This document shows, in pieces, positions 25,648 through 32,960 of a stretch of DNA of 64,000 bases (within the stretch, counting starts at the first letter, position 1; every line of letters begins with the position of its first letter). The DNA comes from DATJPY01 sp035506135 (GTDB lineage: Bacteria; Myxococcota_A; UBA9160; PR03). The position numbers and the translations under genes are program-made. Location: contig DATJPY010000052.1 of the NCBI GenBank assembly GCA_035506135.1, positions 62,001 to 126,000 of the forward strand, in the 5' to 3' direction. The notes under the pieces were generated by a model. It was not told the origin of the DNA. It saw only the letters and a program-made list of their open reading frames with translations, and ran no database searches.

Positions 25648-26392
25648 CGGCGTCTCGCTGCTCCTCTACGCGCCGGCCGCGCGCGCGCCGGCCGTGCGCG
25701 CGGCCGCGGTGGCGCTGCTCGGGGAGGCGGCCGTCTCGGCCGCCGAGGAGGTGCCCGAGGCCGACTGGCCCGAGCGCTGGAAGCAGGGCCTTCGACCCGT
25801 CGAGGTGTCGCCCCGCCTGGTGGTCCGGCCGCCCTTCGTGCGGTGCGTGCTCGCGCCCGGCCAGCGCGAGGTGGTGATCGAGCCGCGGCAGGCATTCGGC
25901 ACCGGCGCGCATGCCTCGACCGCGCTCGCCCTCGAAGCGCTCGACGCCGCCGTCGGCCCCCGGGCCGCCGAGACCTTGCTCGACGTCGGCTGCGGGAGCG
26001 GAGTCCTGGCGCTCGCGGCGCTGCGCCTGGGGGTGAGGCGCGCCCTGGCGTTCGACGTCGACTCGGCCGCCGCGCGGGAGGCGCTCGACAACGCGCGACG
26101 CAACGGGCTCGGGGACCGCCTCGCGGTGTTCGCCGGTCCGCTCGAGGCGCTCGGAGCCCGGGCCTTCGAGCTGGTCGTGGCCAACCTGCTGCGCAGTGAG
26201 CTCGCGCCGCTCCTGCCCGAGCTGGCCGCGCGGCTGCGCCCGGGCGGCCTGCTGGTGGTGTCGGGGCTGCTGGCCGCCGAGCAGGGCTGGGCCGAGCGCG
26301 CCATCGCCGCGCTCGGAGCGCGCGTCGTGCGGACTGCGCTACGGCGCGACGAGGGCGGCGACGAGTGGCTCGCGCTCACGGCGTCGCGTTGA
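25520..26392 (+). CDS. prmA: Ribosomal protein L11 methyltransferase
   Basis: 290 residues. The N-terminal substrate-recognition part is followed by 'VIEPRQAFGTGAHASTALAL' and the SAM-binding 'LLDVGCGSGVLALAAL', then 'VVANLLRSELAPLLPE' (the NxxP-like motif, NLLR) and 'LRPGGLLVVSGLL', the order seen in PrmA. It trimethylates L11 on several residues. The ATG at 25520 is preceded by AGGGGA; the gene overlaps the divergent peptidase gene at its 5' end and the convergent reductase by 17 bases at its 3' end. Confidence 0.93.
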   Translation: MSGSRSEPFACVRARAVPELAERVAAEAWAAGASGLEERDEGTGVSLLLYAPAARAPAVRAAAVALLGEAAVSAAEEVPEADWPERWKQGLRPVEVSPRLVVRPPFVRCVLAPGQREVVIEPRQAFGTGAHASTALALEALDAAVGPRAAETLLDVGCGSGVLALAALRLGVRRALAFDVDSAAAREALDNARRNGLGDRLAVFAGPLEALGARAFELVVANLLRSELAPLLPELAARLRPGGLLVVSGLLAAEQGWAERAIAALGARVVRTALRRDEGGDEWLALTASR

Positions 26393-27281
26393 CGCGAGCG
26401 CGCCAGTCGTCGAGCAGGCGCTCGAGCGTGTCGGCGAGCGGCACGTGCGGTGCCCAGCCCGTGGCGCGGCGCAGCCGCTCGGCGCAGCCAACCGAGGCGT
26501 CGGCCGGGCGCCAGCGCGCAGGATCGACGCGCACGACGGGCCGGGCCGTGGAGCGAGCCAGCAGCCCGGCCAGCAGCTCGCGCACAGGCACGCCGACGCC
26601 GCGCGCGACGTTGTAGGCGCCGCGCGGAACCGCCGGGTCGAGCAGCCGCAGATAGGCCTCCACGACGTCGTCGACGTCGAGGAAGTCGCGCACGGCGTCG
26701 AGATTGCCCACCTGGAGCTCCGCGGGCCGGCGACCGGCCTCGATCTCCGCCACCTGGCGCGCCAGGCTCGAGGCGACGAACGAGTCGGGCTGGCCCGGCC
26801 CGGTGTGGTTGAAGGGGCGCGCGCGCACTACGTCGAGCGCACGCGCGGCCCACGCGGCACCGAGGACGTCGGCCGCGGCCTTCGAGCGAGCGTACGGTGA
26901 CGCCGCCCGCAGCGGCGCCGTTTCGTCGATCGGCGCCGAGTCGGTCGACGGATCGCTGTGGCCGTAGATCTCGCTCGAGGTGACCAGCAGCACGCGTGCG
27001 CGCGGTGCGTGGCGTGCTGCGGCGCGGAGTACGTTCAGCGTTCCGAGGTAGTTGACCCGAGCCGCCGCGACCGGATCGGCGAAGGATCGAGGCACCGAGG
27101 TCAGCGCGGCCAGGTGCACGACGGCGTCGGGTCGCGCGCGCGACAGCGAGGCGTCGACGGCGGCGGAGTCGCAGACGTCGGCGCCGCGCTCGAGAAGGGC
27201 CACCTCGTAGCCCGCGCGCTCGAGGCGCGGCGCCAGCCGCGATCCCGCGAAGCCGCGCCCTCCCGTCATCCACACGACCAC
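26376..27281 (-). CDS. NAD-dependent epimerase/GDP-4-dehydro-6-deoxymannose reductase-like protein
   Basis: 301 residues, extended SDR. 'TGGRGFAGSRLAPRL' binds NAD(P); 'VTSSEIYGH' gives the serine and 'SPYARSKAAADVLG' the YxxxK pair. 'RARPFNHTGPGQPDSFV' matches GDP-6-deoxy-lyxo-4-hexulose reductase (Rmd) closely, which makes GDP-rhamnose for surface polysaccharide. No other sugar-nucleotide gene is nearby, so the exact substrate is inferred. Its start lies 50 bases from the divergent HAD gene. Confidence 0.85.
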   Translation of the reverse strand: MVVWMTGGRGFAGSRLAPRLERAGYEVALLERGADVCDSAAVDASLSRARPDAVVHLAALTSVPRSFADPVAAARVNYLGTLNVLRAAARHAPRARVLLVTSSEIYGHSDPSTDSAPIDETAPLRAASPYARSKAAADVLGAAWAARALDVVRARPFNHTGPGQPDSFVASSLARQVAEIEAGRRPAELQVGNLDAVRDFLDVDDVVEAYLRLLDPAVPRGAYNVARGVGVPVRELLAGLLARSTARPVVRVDPARWRPADASVGCAERLRRATGWAPHVPLADTLERLLDDWRARVNATP

Positions 27282-27330
27282 GGCGCCGAAGCTGCCAGAG
27301 CGCGCCCCGCTGTGCTACACGAGCAGCGTC

Positions 27331-28065
27331 TTGACCCACGTCGCGGCCGTCCTCTTCGACCTCGGTGGCGTGCTCCTGCACCTCGACTACGCGGCCATCG
27401 CAGAGCGCGCCGGCTCGCTCGGGATCGCGCTCGACGCGGCCCTGCTCCCTCGGGCCGAAGCGCAGGCGCGTCGCGCCATCGATGCGCGCGTGGCCCGCCG
27501 CAACGGCTCGATCGACAGCGACGCCGCCCGCATCCCCGACTACTTCGACGATCTGCTGGCCGCCGCGTCGGTGGCGGCCGACGCACGGGCGCCGTTGGTG
27601 ACGCAGCTCCGCAGCGACCATCGCGCGCGCAACCTCTGGCGCGTCCCGCTCGAAGGTGCGCACGAGACCCTGGCCGCCCTGCGCCGCGCGGGCGTACGCA
27701 CCGCGGTGGTGTCGAACGCGGACGGACGCGCAGAGCGCCTGCTGGTCGAGGCGGGCCTCGCAGGAGACATCGAGGTCGTGCTCGACTCGCACTATGAAGG
27801 CGTCGAGAAGCCCGACCCCGAGATCTTCCGGCGCGCGCTGGCGCGCCTCGAGGCCGACGCGTCGAAGGCGGCCTACGTGGGCGACATCCTCTCGATCGAC
27901 GTGGTGGGCTCGCGAGCGGCGGGGCTTCGGCCGATCCTGATGGACGCGACGGGCGGCTATGCCGACGCGCCGTGCGAGCGGATCGCCCGGCTGCCAGAGC
28001 TGCTCGCGCTGCCCGGCATCGCCCGCGAAGCCCGCCGGGACAATGGGACTCGGGAGGGGACATGA
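27331..28065 (+). CDS. HAD-superfamily hydrolase
   Basis: 244 residues, subfamily IA. Motif I 'VLFDLGGVLLHLDY' carries the nucleophile Asp, motif II is 'VVSNADGRAERLL', the motif III lysine lies in 'EGVEKPDPEIFRRAL', and motif IV is 'YVGDILSIDVVGSRAAGL'. It should remove phosphate from a small metabolite; the cap domain is helical and the substrate is not readable. The TTG start at 27331 is the only one near motif I. The stop overlaps the start of the deaminase fusion gene (ATGA). Confidence 0.88.
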   Translation: MTHVAAVLFDLGGVLLHLDYAAIAERAGSLGIALDAALLPRAEAQARRAIDARVARRNGSIDSDAARIPDYFDDLLAAASVAADARAPLVTQLRSDHRARNLWRVPLEGAHETLAALRRAGVRTAVVSNADGRAERLLVEAGLAGDIEVVLDSHYEGVEKPDPEIFRRALARLEADASKAAYVGDILSIDVVGSRAAGLRPILMDATGGYADAPCERIARLPELLALPGIAREARRDNGTREGT

Positions 28066-29063
28066 TCCTCGGCGTCGCAGGCCCCAACGGCGCGGGCAAG
28101 GGCGAAGTAGTCGCCTTCCTGCGCGCCCGGAGCTTCACCGCGCTCTCGCTCTCCGACGTGATCCGCGACGCGCTGCGCGCCGAGGGCGTCGCGGAGACGC
28201 GCGAGCAGATGATCGACGCGGGGCGACGCCTCCGCGCCGCGCACGGCCCCGCGGCGCTCGCCGAGCGCCTGGCGCCGCGCCTGCTCCCGGATCGGCACTA
28301 CGCGATCGACTCGATCCGCCATCCCGCGGAGGTCGAGGCGCTGCGCCGGGCGAGCCGGCGCTTCCGGCTGCTCTGGGTCGACGCGGACCCCGCGCTGCGC
28401 CTCGAGCGGCTGCGCGCGCGCGGGCGTCCGGGCGATCCCGAGACCCTCGAGCGCCTGCTCGAGCTCGAGGGTCGTGAGCGAGGGAGCGCCGATGAGGCGG
28501 CCCAGCAGCTCGATGCGGTGGCCGCGCTTGCGGACGCGCGCCTGCACAACGACGGACCGCTCGCCGAGCTGCACGCGCAGCTCCAGCGCGTCCTCGCCGA
28601 GTCGATGGGCTTCGAGCGGCCGGGCTGGGACGAGTACTTCCTGTCGATCGCGCAGGTCGTGGCGTCGCGCAGCAACTGCGTGAAGCGGCATGTCGGTGCC
28701 GTGATCCAGCGCGATCGGCGCATCGTCTCGACGGGCTACAACGGGACGCCGCGCGGCGTGCGCAACTGCAACGAGGGCGGCTGTCCGCGCTGCAACTCGT
28801 TCGCCGAGTCGGGCACCCGCCTCGACGAGTGTCTCTGCTCGCACGGCGAGGAGAACGCCATCGTCCAGGCCGCCTACCACGGCGCGTCGGTGCGCGCCGG
28901 CACGCTCTACACGACCTTCTTCCCGTGCCTGTTCTGCACCAAGCTCATCATCAACGCGGGGATCGCGGAGGTGGTGTTCAATGCGGCCTACGCGCTCGAC
29001 GACGTCGCGGCCGGTCTCCTGCGCGAGGCCGGCGTGAAGGTCCGGCGCGCGGAGCTTCCGTAG
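28062..29063 (+). CDS. P-loop kinase-like/deoxycytidylate deaminase fusion
   Basis: 333 residues in two domains. Residues 1-180 have a nucleotide-binding loop 'GVAGPNGAGKGEVVAF' and kinase-like order ('YAIDSIRHPAEVEALRR', 'RLLWVDADPALRLERL'), resembling dephospho-CoA or adenylate kinases. Residues 185-330 form a dCMP deaminase: 'SRSNCVKRHVGAVIQRDRR', the zinc ligands of 'CSHGEENAIVQAA' (HxE near 260) and 'FFPCLFCTKLI' (PCxxC near 289), plus extra cysteines 'GGCPRC' and 'DECLC'. It probably converts dCMP to dUMP for dTTP synthesis. The same domain order occurs in yeast Dcd1 and, in a larger form, in the phage-defence protein DcdV/AvcD. ATG at 28062 has GGGAGGGG upstream. Confidence 0.88.
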   Translation: MILGVAGPNGAGKGEVVAFLRARSFTALSLSDVIRDALRAEGVAETREQMIDAGRRLRAAHGPAALAERLAPRLLPDRHYAIDSIRHPAEVEALRRASRRFRLLWVDADPALRLERLRARGRPGDPETLERLLELEGRERGSADEAAQQLDAVAALADARLHNDGPLAELHAQLQRVLAESMGFERPGWDEYFLSIAQVVASRSNCVKRHVGAVIQRDRRIVSTGYNGTPRGVRNCNEGGCPRCNSFAESGTRLDECLCSHGEENAIVQAAYHGASVRAGTLYTTFFPCLFCTKLIINAGIAEVVFNAAYALDDVAAGLLREAGVKVRRAELP

Positions 29064-29064
29064 C

Positions 29065-29532
29065 TCAACCCCTCGAGATCTCCTCGAGCAGCGAGGGCTG
29101 GAGCAGCGCGAGCGCCCGCACCGCCTGCGCCGCGAGGTGACCGCCCAGGATCGGCCGGACGGCGTCCGCGACGCCGGCCGGCAGCGCGCCGAGGTCCTCG
29201 AAGGCGCGCGCGATCTCCAGGCGCGCCGCGGCGGCGCGAGCCGCGGCGGGCGCAGCCGGCCAGGTGCGGAGATTCGCCTCGATGCGTTCGGCGACCGCGG
29301 GAGCGCCGCTCTCACGCAGCCGGGAGGCCGCGGTGCGCAGGGCACCCTCGGCGGAGCCCGCCTCGGTCTCGAGCGGCGCGCCCGCCCACTCGAGCCGGCG
29401 GGCAGCGTTGCGGAGCACGTCCACCGCGGCGTAGAGCTGGCCGCGCGCCGTGCGCGAGGCGACGTGGGGCAGCACCTGCTCGAGCAGGGTGCGGCTGACG
29501 CCGTTCAGCAGCGTCTCGACGGGAATCCGCAT
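29065..29532 (-). CDS. Unknown helical protein of 155 residues
   Basis: No family recognised. The product is nearly all helix and very rich in Ala, Arg, Leu and Glu ('LYAAVDVLRNAARRLEWAG', 'AAARLEIARAFEDLGALPAG'), without a signal peptide or membrane segment. The ATG at 29532 has AGGAGAG eight bases upstream; the longer frame to 29607 would start inside a 35-base tandem repeat and is rejected. It is probably co-transcribed with the kinase-like gene upstream and ends one base from the convergent deaminase gene. Confidence 0.7.
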   Translation of the reverse strand: MRIPVETLLNGVSRTLLEQVLPHVASRTARGQLYAAVDVLRNAARRLEWAGAPLETEAGSAEGALRTAASRLRESGAPAVAERIEANLRTWPAAPAAARAAAARLEIARAFEDLGALPAGVADAVRPILGGHLAAQAVRALALLQPSLLEEISRG

Positions 29533-29543
29533 GGGTCTCTCCT

Positions 29544-29612
29544 GATGACGTAGAGGGCCAGGTGCTGCGCACCCTGCAGATGACTCAGAGGGCCAGGTGC
29601 TGCGCACCCTGC
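29544..29612. repeat. Tandem duplication of a 34-35 base unit
   Basis: Two copies, 29544-29577 and 29579-29612, are identical except for two adjacent bases (GT versus TC after GATGAC). Each copy contains GGTGC-TGC-GCACC, a short inverted repeat. The pair fills the gap between the kinase-like gene (ending at 29614) and the start of the unknown helical gene (29532), upstream of the latter's ribosome site. Confidence 0.75.
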
Positions 29613-29613
29613 G

Positions 29614-30654
29614 TCAAGGCAACGGCAGCCATCCTCGCAAGCCGGCCACCAGCGCGTGCAGGAAGGCGAGCTGGTGGTCGAAGATCGCCATGCGGAGGTC
29701 GGCGGTGCGCCCATCGCAGAAGGCGCGGATCCCCGTCATCTGGATGGCGATCATCTTGACCGCGGCGAGCAGCTCCCAGAAGCGCAGCCGCTCGGCATCC
29801 ACCGCGCGGCCGGACGCGCCTGCGTACAGCGCGATCCAGTCCAGGGGTGGCACGAGGCTCGCGGCGCGGGGCGTTCCGGCGCGCCACAGATGCGAAACGC
29901 ACCACGCCACGTCCTCGATCGGATCGCCGAGGTGCACCATCTCCCAGTCGAGGAGCCCGGCGAGCCGGGTCGCCGCGCCCGCTCGCTCGACGAGCCAGTT
30001 GCCGAGCCGGTAGTCGCCGTGCAGGAGAACGACCTCCCGACACACCGGCGCGTGGGCGCGAAGCCACGAGAGCGCCTCGACCACGACGGGATCGGGCGCA
30101 ATCCCGCTGCGCTCGATGCGCTCCGTCCAGCGCGCGACCTCGCGCGACGCGGCCTCCGCGCCAGGCGCTCCGAGGAAGCCGAGGTCACGCGCGCGCCAAT
30201 CGACGGCGTGGAGCTGCGCCAGCGCGCGCGCCGTCTGCGGCGCCAGCGCGGCGCGCTCGGCGGCGTCGAACGGACCCTCGCCCGAGGCGCCCGGGGCCGG
30301 GATCGGCACCTCGCCCGGCAGCCGCTCCATCACGTAGAAGGGACGCTCGAGCACCGCCGGGTCCGACTCGAACCATGGCGTCCGTGGGGAGGGCAGGGGG
30401 TCCTCCGAGAGCGCGTGCAGGACGCGGAACTCGGGCTCGAGGTCGTAGGGCTCGAGCAGACCGGCGACCGGCTCGCGCTTCAGCACGTACGCGCGCCGCT
30501 CCGCCGCCCCGCCGCGGGACACCTCGGCCTCGAACGAGAAGGTCTCGGCGGAGAAGCCCTCCGTGTGCGCTTCGACGCCGCTGACGCGGATCGCGGTGGC
30601 ATCCGGCATGCGCTTGGCGAGGAAGCGCTCGAGGCGCTCGGCGAGGTCGGTCAC
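29614..30654 (-). CDS. Aminoglycoside phosphotransferase-fold (ACAD10-like) kinase
   Basis: 346 residues. The protein-kinase-like fold is shown by 'RRAYVLKREPVAGLL' (ATP lysine), 'FYVMERLPGEVP' (hinge), 'VLLHGDYRLGNWLVE' (catalytic Asp and Asn) and 'AGLLDWEMVHLGDPIEDVAW' (metal Asp). Close relatives in bacteria are ACAD10/11-like proteins linked to hydroxyacyl or acyl-CoA metabolism and not drug resistance. The ATG overlaps the coaE stop (ATGA on the minus strand). Confidence 0.87.
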   Translation of the reverse strand: MTDLAERLERFLAKRMPDATAIRVSGVEAHTEGFSAETFSFEAEVSRGGAAERRAYVLKREPVAGLLEPYDLEPEFRVLHALSEDPLPSPRTPWFESDPAVLERPFYVMERLPGEVPIPAPGASGEGPFDAAERAALAPQTARALAQLHAVDWRARDLGFLGAPGAEAASREVARWTERIERSGIAPDPVVVEALSWLRAHAPVCREVVLLHGDYRLGNWLVERAGAATRLAGLLDWEMVHLGDPIEDVAWCVSHLWRAGTPRAASLVPPLDWIALYAGASGRAVDAERLRFWELLAAVKMIAIQMTGIRAFCDGRTADLRMAIFDHQLAFLHALVAGLRGWLPLP

Positions 30655-31292
30655 GGCGCGAGGCGGTCCGCGTCGTCGCCGGTCAGCTTCGCGTAGAGGG
30701 CGCGCACCTGGCGCTCGGTGTCCGTCAGTGCACCGGAGTTGTCGATCACGAAGTCGGCCAGCGCGCGCTTCTCCTCGATCGGGAGCTGCGCTGCCAGGCG
30801 CCGCTCGACGTCGGCTCGGGTGCCGCCGTCGCGCGCGAGCGTGCGCTCGATCTGCAGCGCTTCCGGACAGTACGCGAGCACGGTGGCGTCGACGGGGAGG
30901 CGCGCCGCCTGGCCGCGGCCGGATCGCCGGCCCTCGAAGAGCAGCGGGATGTCGAGCACGGCGAGCGACACGCCGGCGCGTCGAGCGTCCTCCAACTCGC
31001 GGAGCATCTCGACCCCCACCTTGGGATGGATGAGGTCGTTCAGGCGCTGGCGCGCGACCGGGTCCCGGAAGACGACGTCTGCGAGCCGGGCGCGATCGAG
31101 CGCACCCGCCGCGTCGATCACGTCGGTACCGAAGGCGGCGGCGATCTCGGCGAGCACGGGCGACCCGGGCGCCTGCAGGCGGTGGACGATGGCGTCGGCG
31201 TCGATCACGACGGCGCCCAGGGCCGCCAGCATGCGCGCGACCGTGCTCTTGCCGGTCCCGATGCCGCCCGTGAGCCCGATCACCCGCGTCAC
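30651..31292 (-). CDS. coaE: Dephospho-CoA kinase
   Basis: 213 residues. 'RVIGLTGGIGTGKSTVARML' starts the protein as in nearly all CoaE enzymes, followed by 'VIDADAIVHRLQ', 'RDPVARQRLNDLIHPKVG' and 'VLDIPLLFEG'. It adds the 3'-phosphate of coenzyme A. Several GTG codons are possible; GTG at 31292 gives the family-like N-terminus MTRVIGLTGG, while 31301 and 31283 are alternatives. It is the first gene of a run coaE-kinase-unknown on the minus strand. Confidence 0.93.
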   Translation of the reverse strand: MTRVIGLTGGIGTGKSTVARMLAALGAVVIDADAIVHRLQAPGSPVLAEIAAAFGTDVIDAAGALDRARLADVVFRDPVARQRLNDLIHPKVGVEMLRELEDARRAGVSLAVLDIPLLFEGRRSGRGQAARLPVDATVLAYCPEALQIERTLARDGGTRADVERRLAAQLPIEEKRALADFVIDNSGALTDTERQVRALYAKLTGDDADRLAP

Positions 31293-31330
31293 CCCGTGCA
31301 CCCTACCACAGCGCGCCCCCCTCGAATGGC

Positions 31331-31360
31331 TTGTGCCCTGCACACGGAGCGGCGTAGGAT
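31331..31360 (+). promoter_or_regulatory. Candidate promoter of the PEP-CTERM genes
   Basis: TTGTGC at 31331-31336 and TAGGAT at 31355-31360 are separated by 18 bases and lie 30 bases upstream of the first PEP-CTERM start codon. The same TAGGAT box occurs in the promoter-like region at 53124. Confidence 0.4.
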
Positions 31361-31390
31361 GGGCGCGGGGGCCGGGCGCGAGGAGCCGAG

Positions 31391-32173
31391 ATGCGTTGCC
31401 GATTCGCCGGAATGCGGGCCGCGGTCGCGTTCCTCGCCTCGTTCCTCTCATGGATCCTCGCATGGACGGGACCCGCGTGCGCTGCGCCGCTCCCCGTGGT
31501 CGCGGATCTGCAGCTCTATCTCGCGACGCTCTCTCCCTCCCTCTCCGGCTCGGGGGTCGCGACCGCTCCCTCGACCGGCCATCTGTCGGCGCTGGCCTTG
31601 CCTTCCGACCTGGTCGCGACGAGCGGCCTCGTAATCCCCATCACGGATCCGGCGGCCGCGCCGCTCCAGGGATACGACCTGACCGTGAGGAACGGGGCTG
31701 GAAGCTTCGCTCCCTCGGCCGGGCATCTCGGCGGGGCGATGCCACTGATCGGGTCGATCCGCGTCTGCCTCTTCGCCCCCTGTCCGATCGCCGTCGCCAA
31801 CCTGACGGTTCCGCTCACGGTGATCGGCGCAGGCGGCGTGGCGACGGGGCCGGCCCCCGGGCTCGCCAACCTCACCGTCACTGGAGCGCCCTGGACGACG
31901 GGCACCGTGATGCTGCCGTTCGGCATCGGCGGACCGGACACGATCATGGGCTACGCGCACGGTCCCGCCTCGGCCACCAGCAGCACCGCGCAGGCGGGCG
32001 GATCGCTCCAGCTCGTGACGCCGTTCACGTTCGTGACGAGCTTCCAGGCGGATGGGCCGACGCGGGGCTTCGCGGCGTTCACGCTCCACTTCGTCCCCGA
32101 GCCCACCACCGCGCTGCTGCTCTCGGCGGGCGTGGCCGGGTACGCCTGGCGCGCAAGGCGGGGGCGACACTAG
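31391..32173 (+). CDS. PEP-CTERM sorted exported protein
   Basis: 260 residues. A signal peptide (about 1-31, ending ACA-AP) leads a low-complexity beta-rich body. The C-terminus is the PEP-CTERM sorting tag: 'HFVPEPTTALLLSAG', a short hydrophobic helix and the arginine cluster 'RARRGRH'. Such proteins are cut by exosortase and displayed outside the cell, often in extracellular matrix. The body has one cysteine pair in 'RVCLFAPCPI' and shares several blocks with the next gene. No exosortase gene is in the window. Confidence 0.82.
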   Translation: MRCRFAGMRAAVAFLASFLSWILAWTGPACAAPLPVVADLQLYLATLSPSLSGSGVATAPSTGHLSALALPSDLVATSGLVIPITDPAAAPLQGYDLTVRNGAGSFAPSAGHLGGAMPLIGSIRVCLFAPCPIAVANLTVPLTVIGAGGVATGPAPGLANLTVTGAPWTTGTVMLPFGIGGPDTIMGYAHGPASATSSTAQAGGSLQLVTPFTFVTSFQADGPTRGFAAFTLHFVPEPTTALLLSAGVAGYAWRARRGRH

Positions 32174-32198
32174 AATACGTAGAGCGAGGGGAGGGTCC

Positions 32199-32960
32199 AT
32201 GCGGAGCTGGATGCAGGCGATGGTGGCGCTGTGCGGCGCGATGGTCTCCGCGCCGGCCGAGGCCGCCACGCTGCCCTTCACGGGTCAGCTCCTGATCGCC
32301 GTCGAGAGCGTCGACCGCATCCTCGGCCTCGGCGTCGCCGGGGCGGGAGTCGCGACGGTCGATGCGCCTTCGATCGCGAGCCTCACGCTGCCCGCCGGCG
32401 CGTTCTCGACCGCCGAGCGCCGGGCGGCGTTCGGCGACCCGAACCTCGCTCCGCTCGACGGGATCCAGCTCACCTTCGCGAACGGCGCCGGCCACTTCCA
32501 GCCTACGACCGGCGGACCTCTCGGCGGAACGATGCCGCTGCTCGGCATCGCCAAGGTCTGCCTGTTCGGCACCTGCAACGCGCCGCCGACCGCGAATCTG
32601 ACCGTGCCCCTCGCGCCCGTCGGAGTCGGCGGCCAGGCCTCGGGGTCGAAGATCGGATTGAACCTGACGGTGATCGGCGGTCCCTGGACCGCGGGGACGC
32701 TGATGCTGCCCGGAAACATCGGGCTCCTCGAGACGATCAGCGGCTTCGCCCACGGGCCGGCTTCGGCGACGAGCACGGCGGGTCAGCCGAACGGCGCTTT
32801 GCAGCTCGTCACTCCGATGACGGTGAACACCAATCTCGGCGTCGACGGGCCCAACCGCGGCTTCGCGATCCTGACCCTGCACTTCGTGCCCGAGGTCGGC
32901 AGTGCGCTCCTGCTCGCCAGCGGGATCGCCCTGCTCGGCGCGCGACGCCGCTCCTGCTAG
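32199..32960 (+). CDS. Paralogous exported protein with a variant PEP-CTERM tag
   Basis: 253 residues. The signal peptide spans about 1-22 (ending AEA-AT). Blocks shared with the upstream protein include 'VCLFGTC', 'NLTVPLAPVGVGG', 'GFAHGPASATS' and 'LQLVTPMTVNTN', so the two arose by tandem duplication. The C-terminal tag reads 'LHFVPEVGSALLLASGIAL' then arginines, with PEV replacing PEP. If exosortase needs the second proline, this one may stay membrane-bound. The ATG has GGGGAGGG five bases upstream. The stop shares CTAG with the convergent cyclase gene. Confidence 0.8.
   Translation: MRSWMQAMVALCGAMVSAPAEAATLPFTGQLLIAVESVDRILGLGVAGAGVATVDAPSIASLTLPAGAFSTAERRAAFGDPNLAPLDGIQLTFANGAGHFQPTTGGPLGGTMPLLGIAKVCLFGTCNAPPTANLTVPLAPVGVGGQASGSKIGLNLTVIGGPWTAGTLMLPGNIGLLETISGFAHGPASATSTAGQPNGALQLVTPMTVNTNLGVDGPNRGFAILTLHFVPEVGSALLLASGIALLGARRRSC

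Noticed and set aside
28062..29063. DcdV/AvcD phage-defence system
   Set aside because: The protein is much shorter than DcdV, coupled to a metabolic gene, and no antitoxin RNA candidate was seen next to it; kept only as a comparison.
29614..30654. Aminoglycoside resistance gene
   Set aside because: The sequence is of the ACAD10-like kinase type common in soil bacteria, next to coaE, with no resistance or mobile context.
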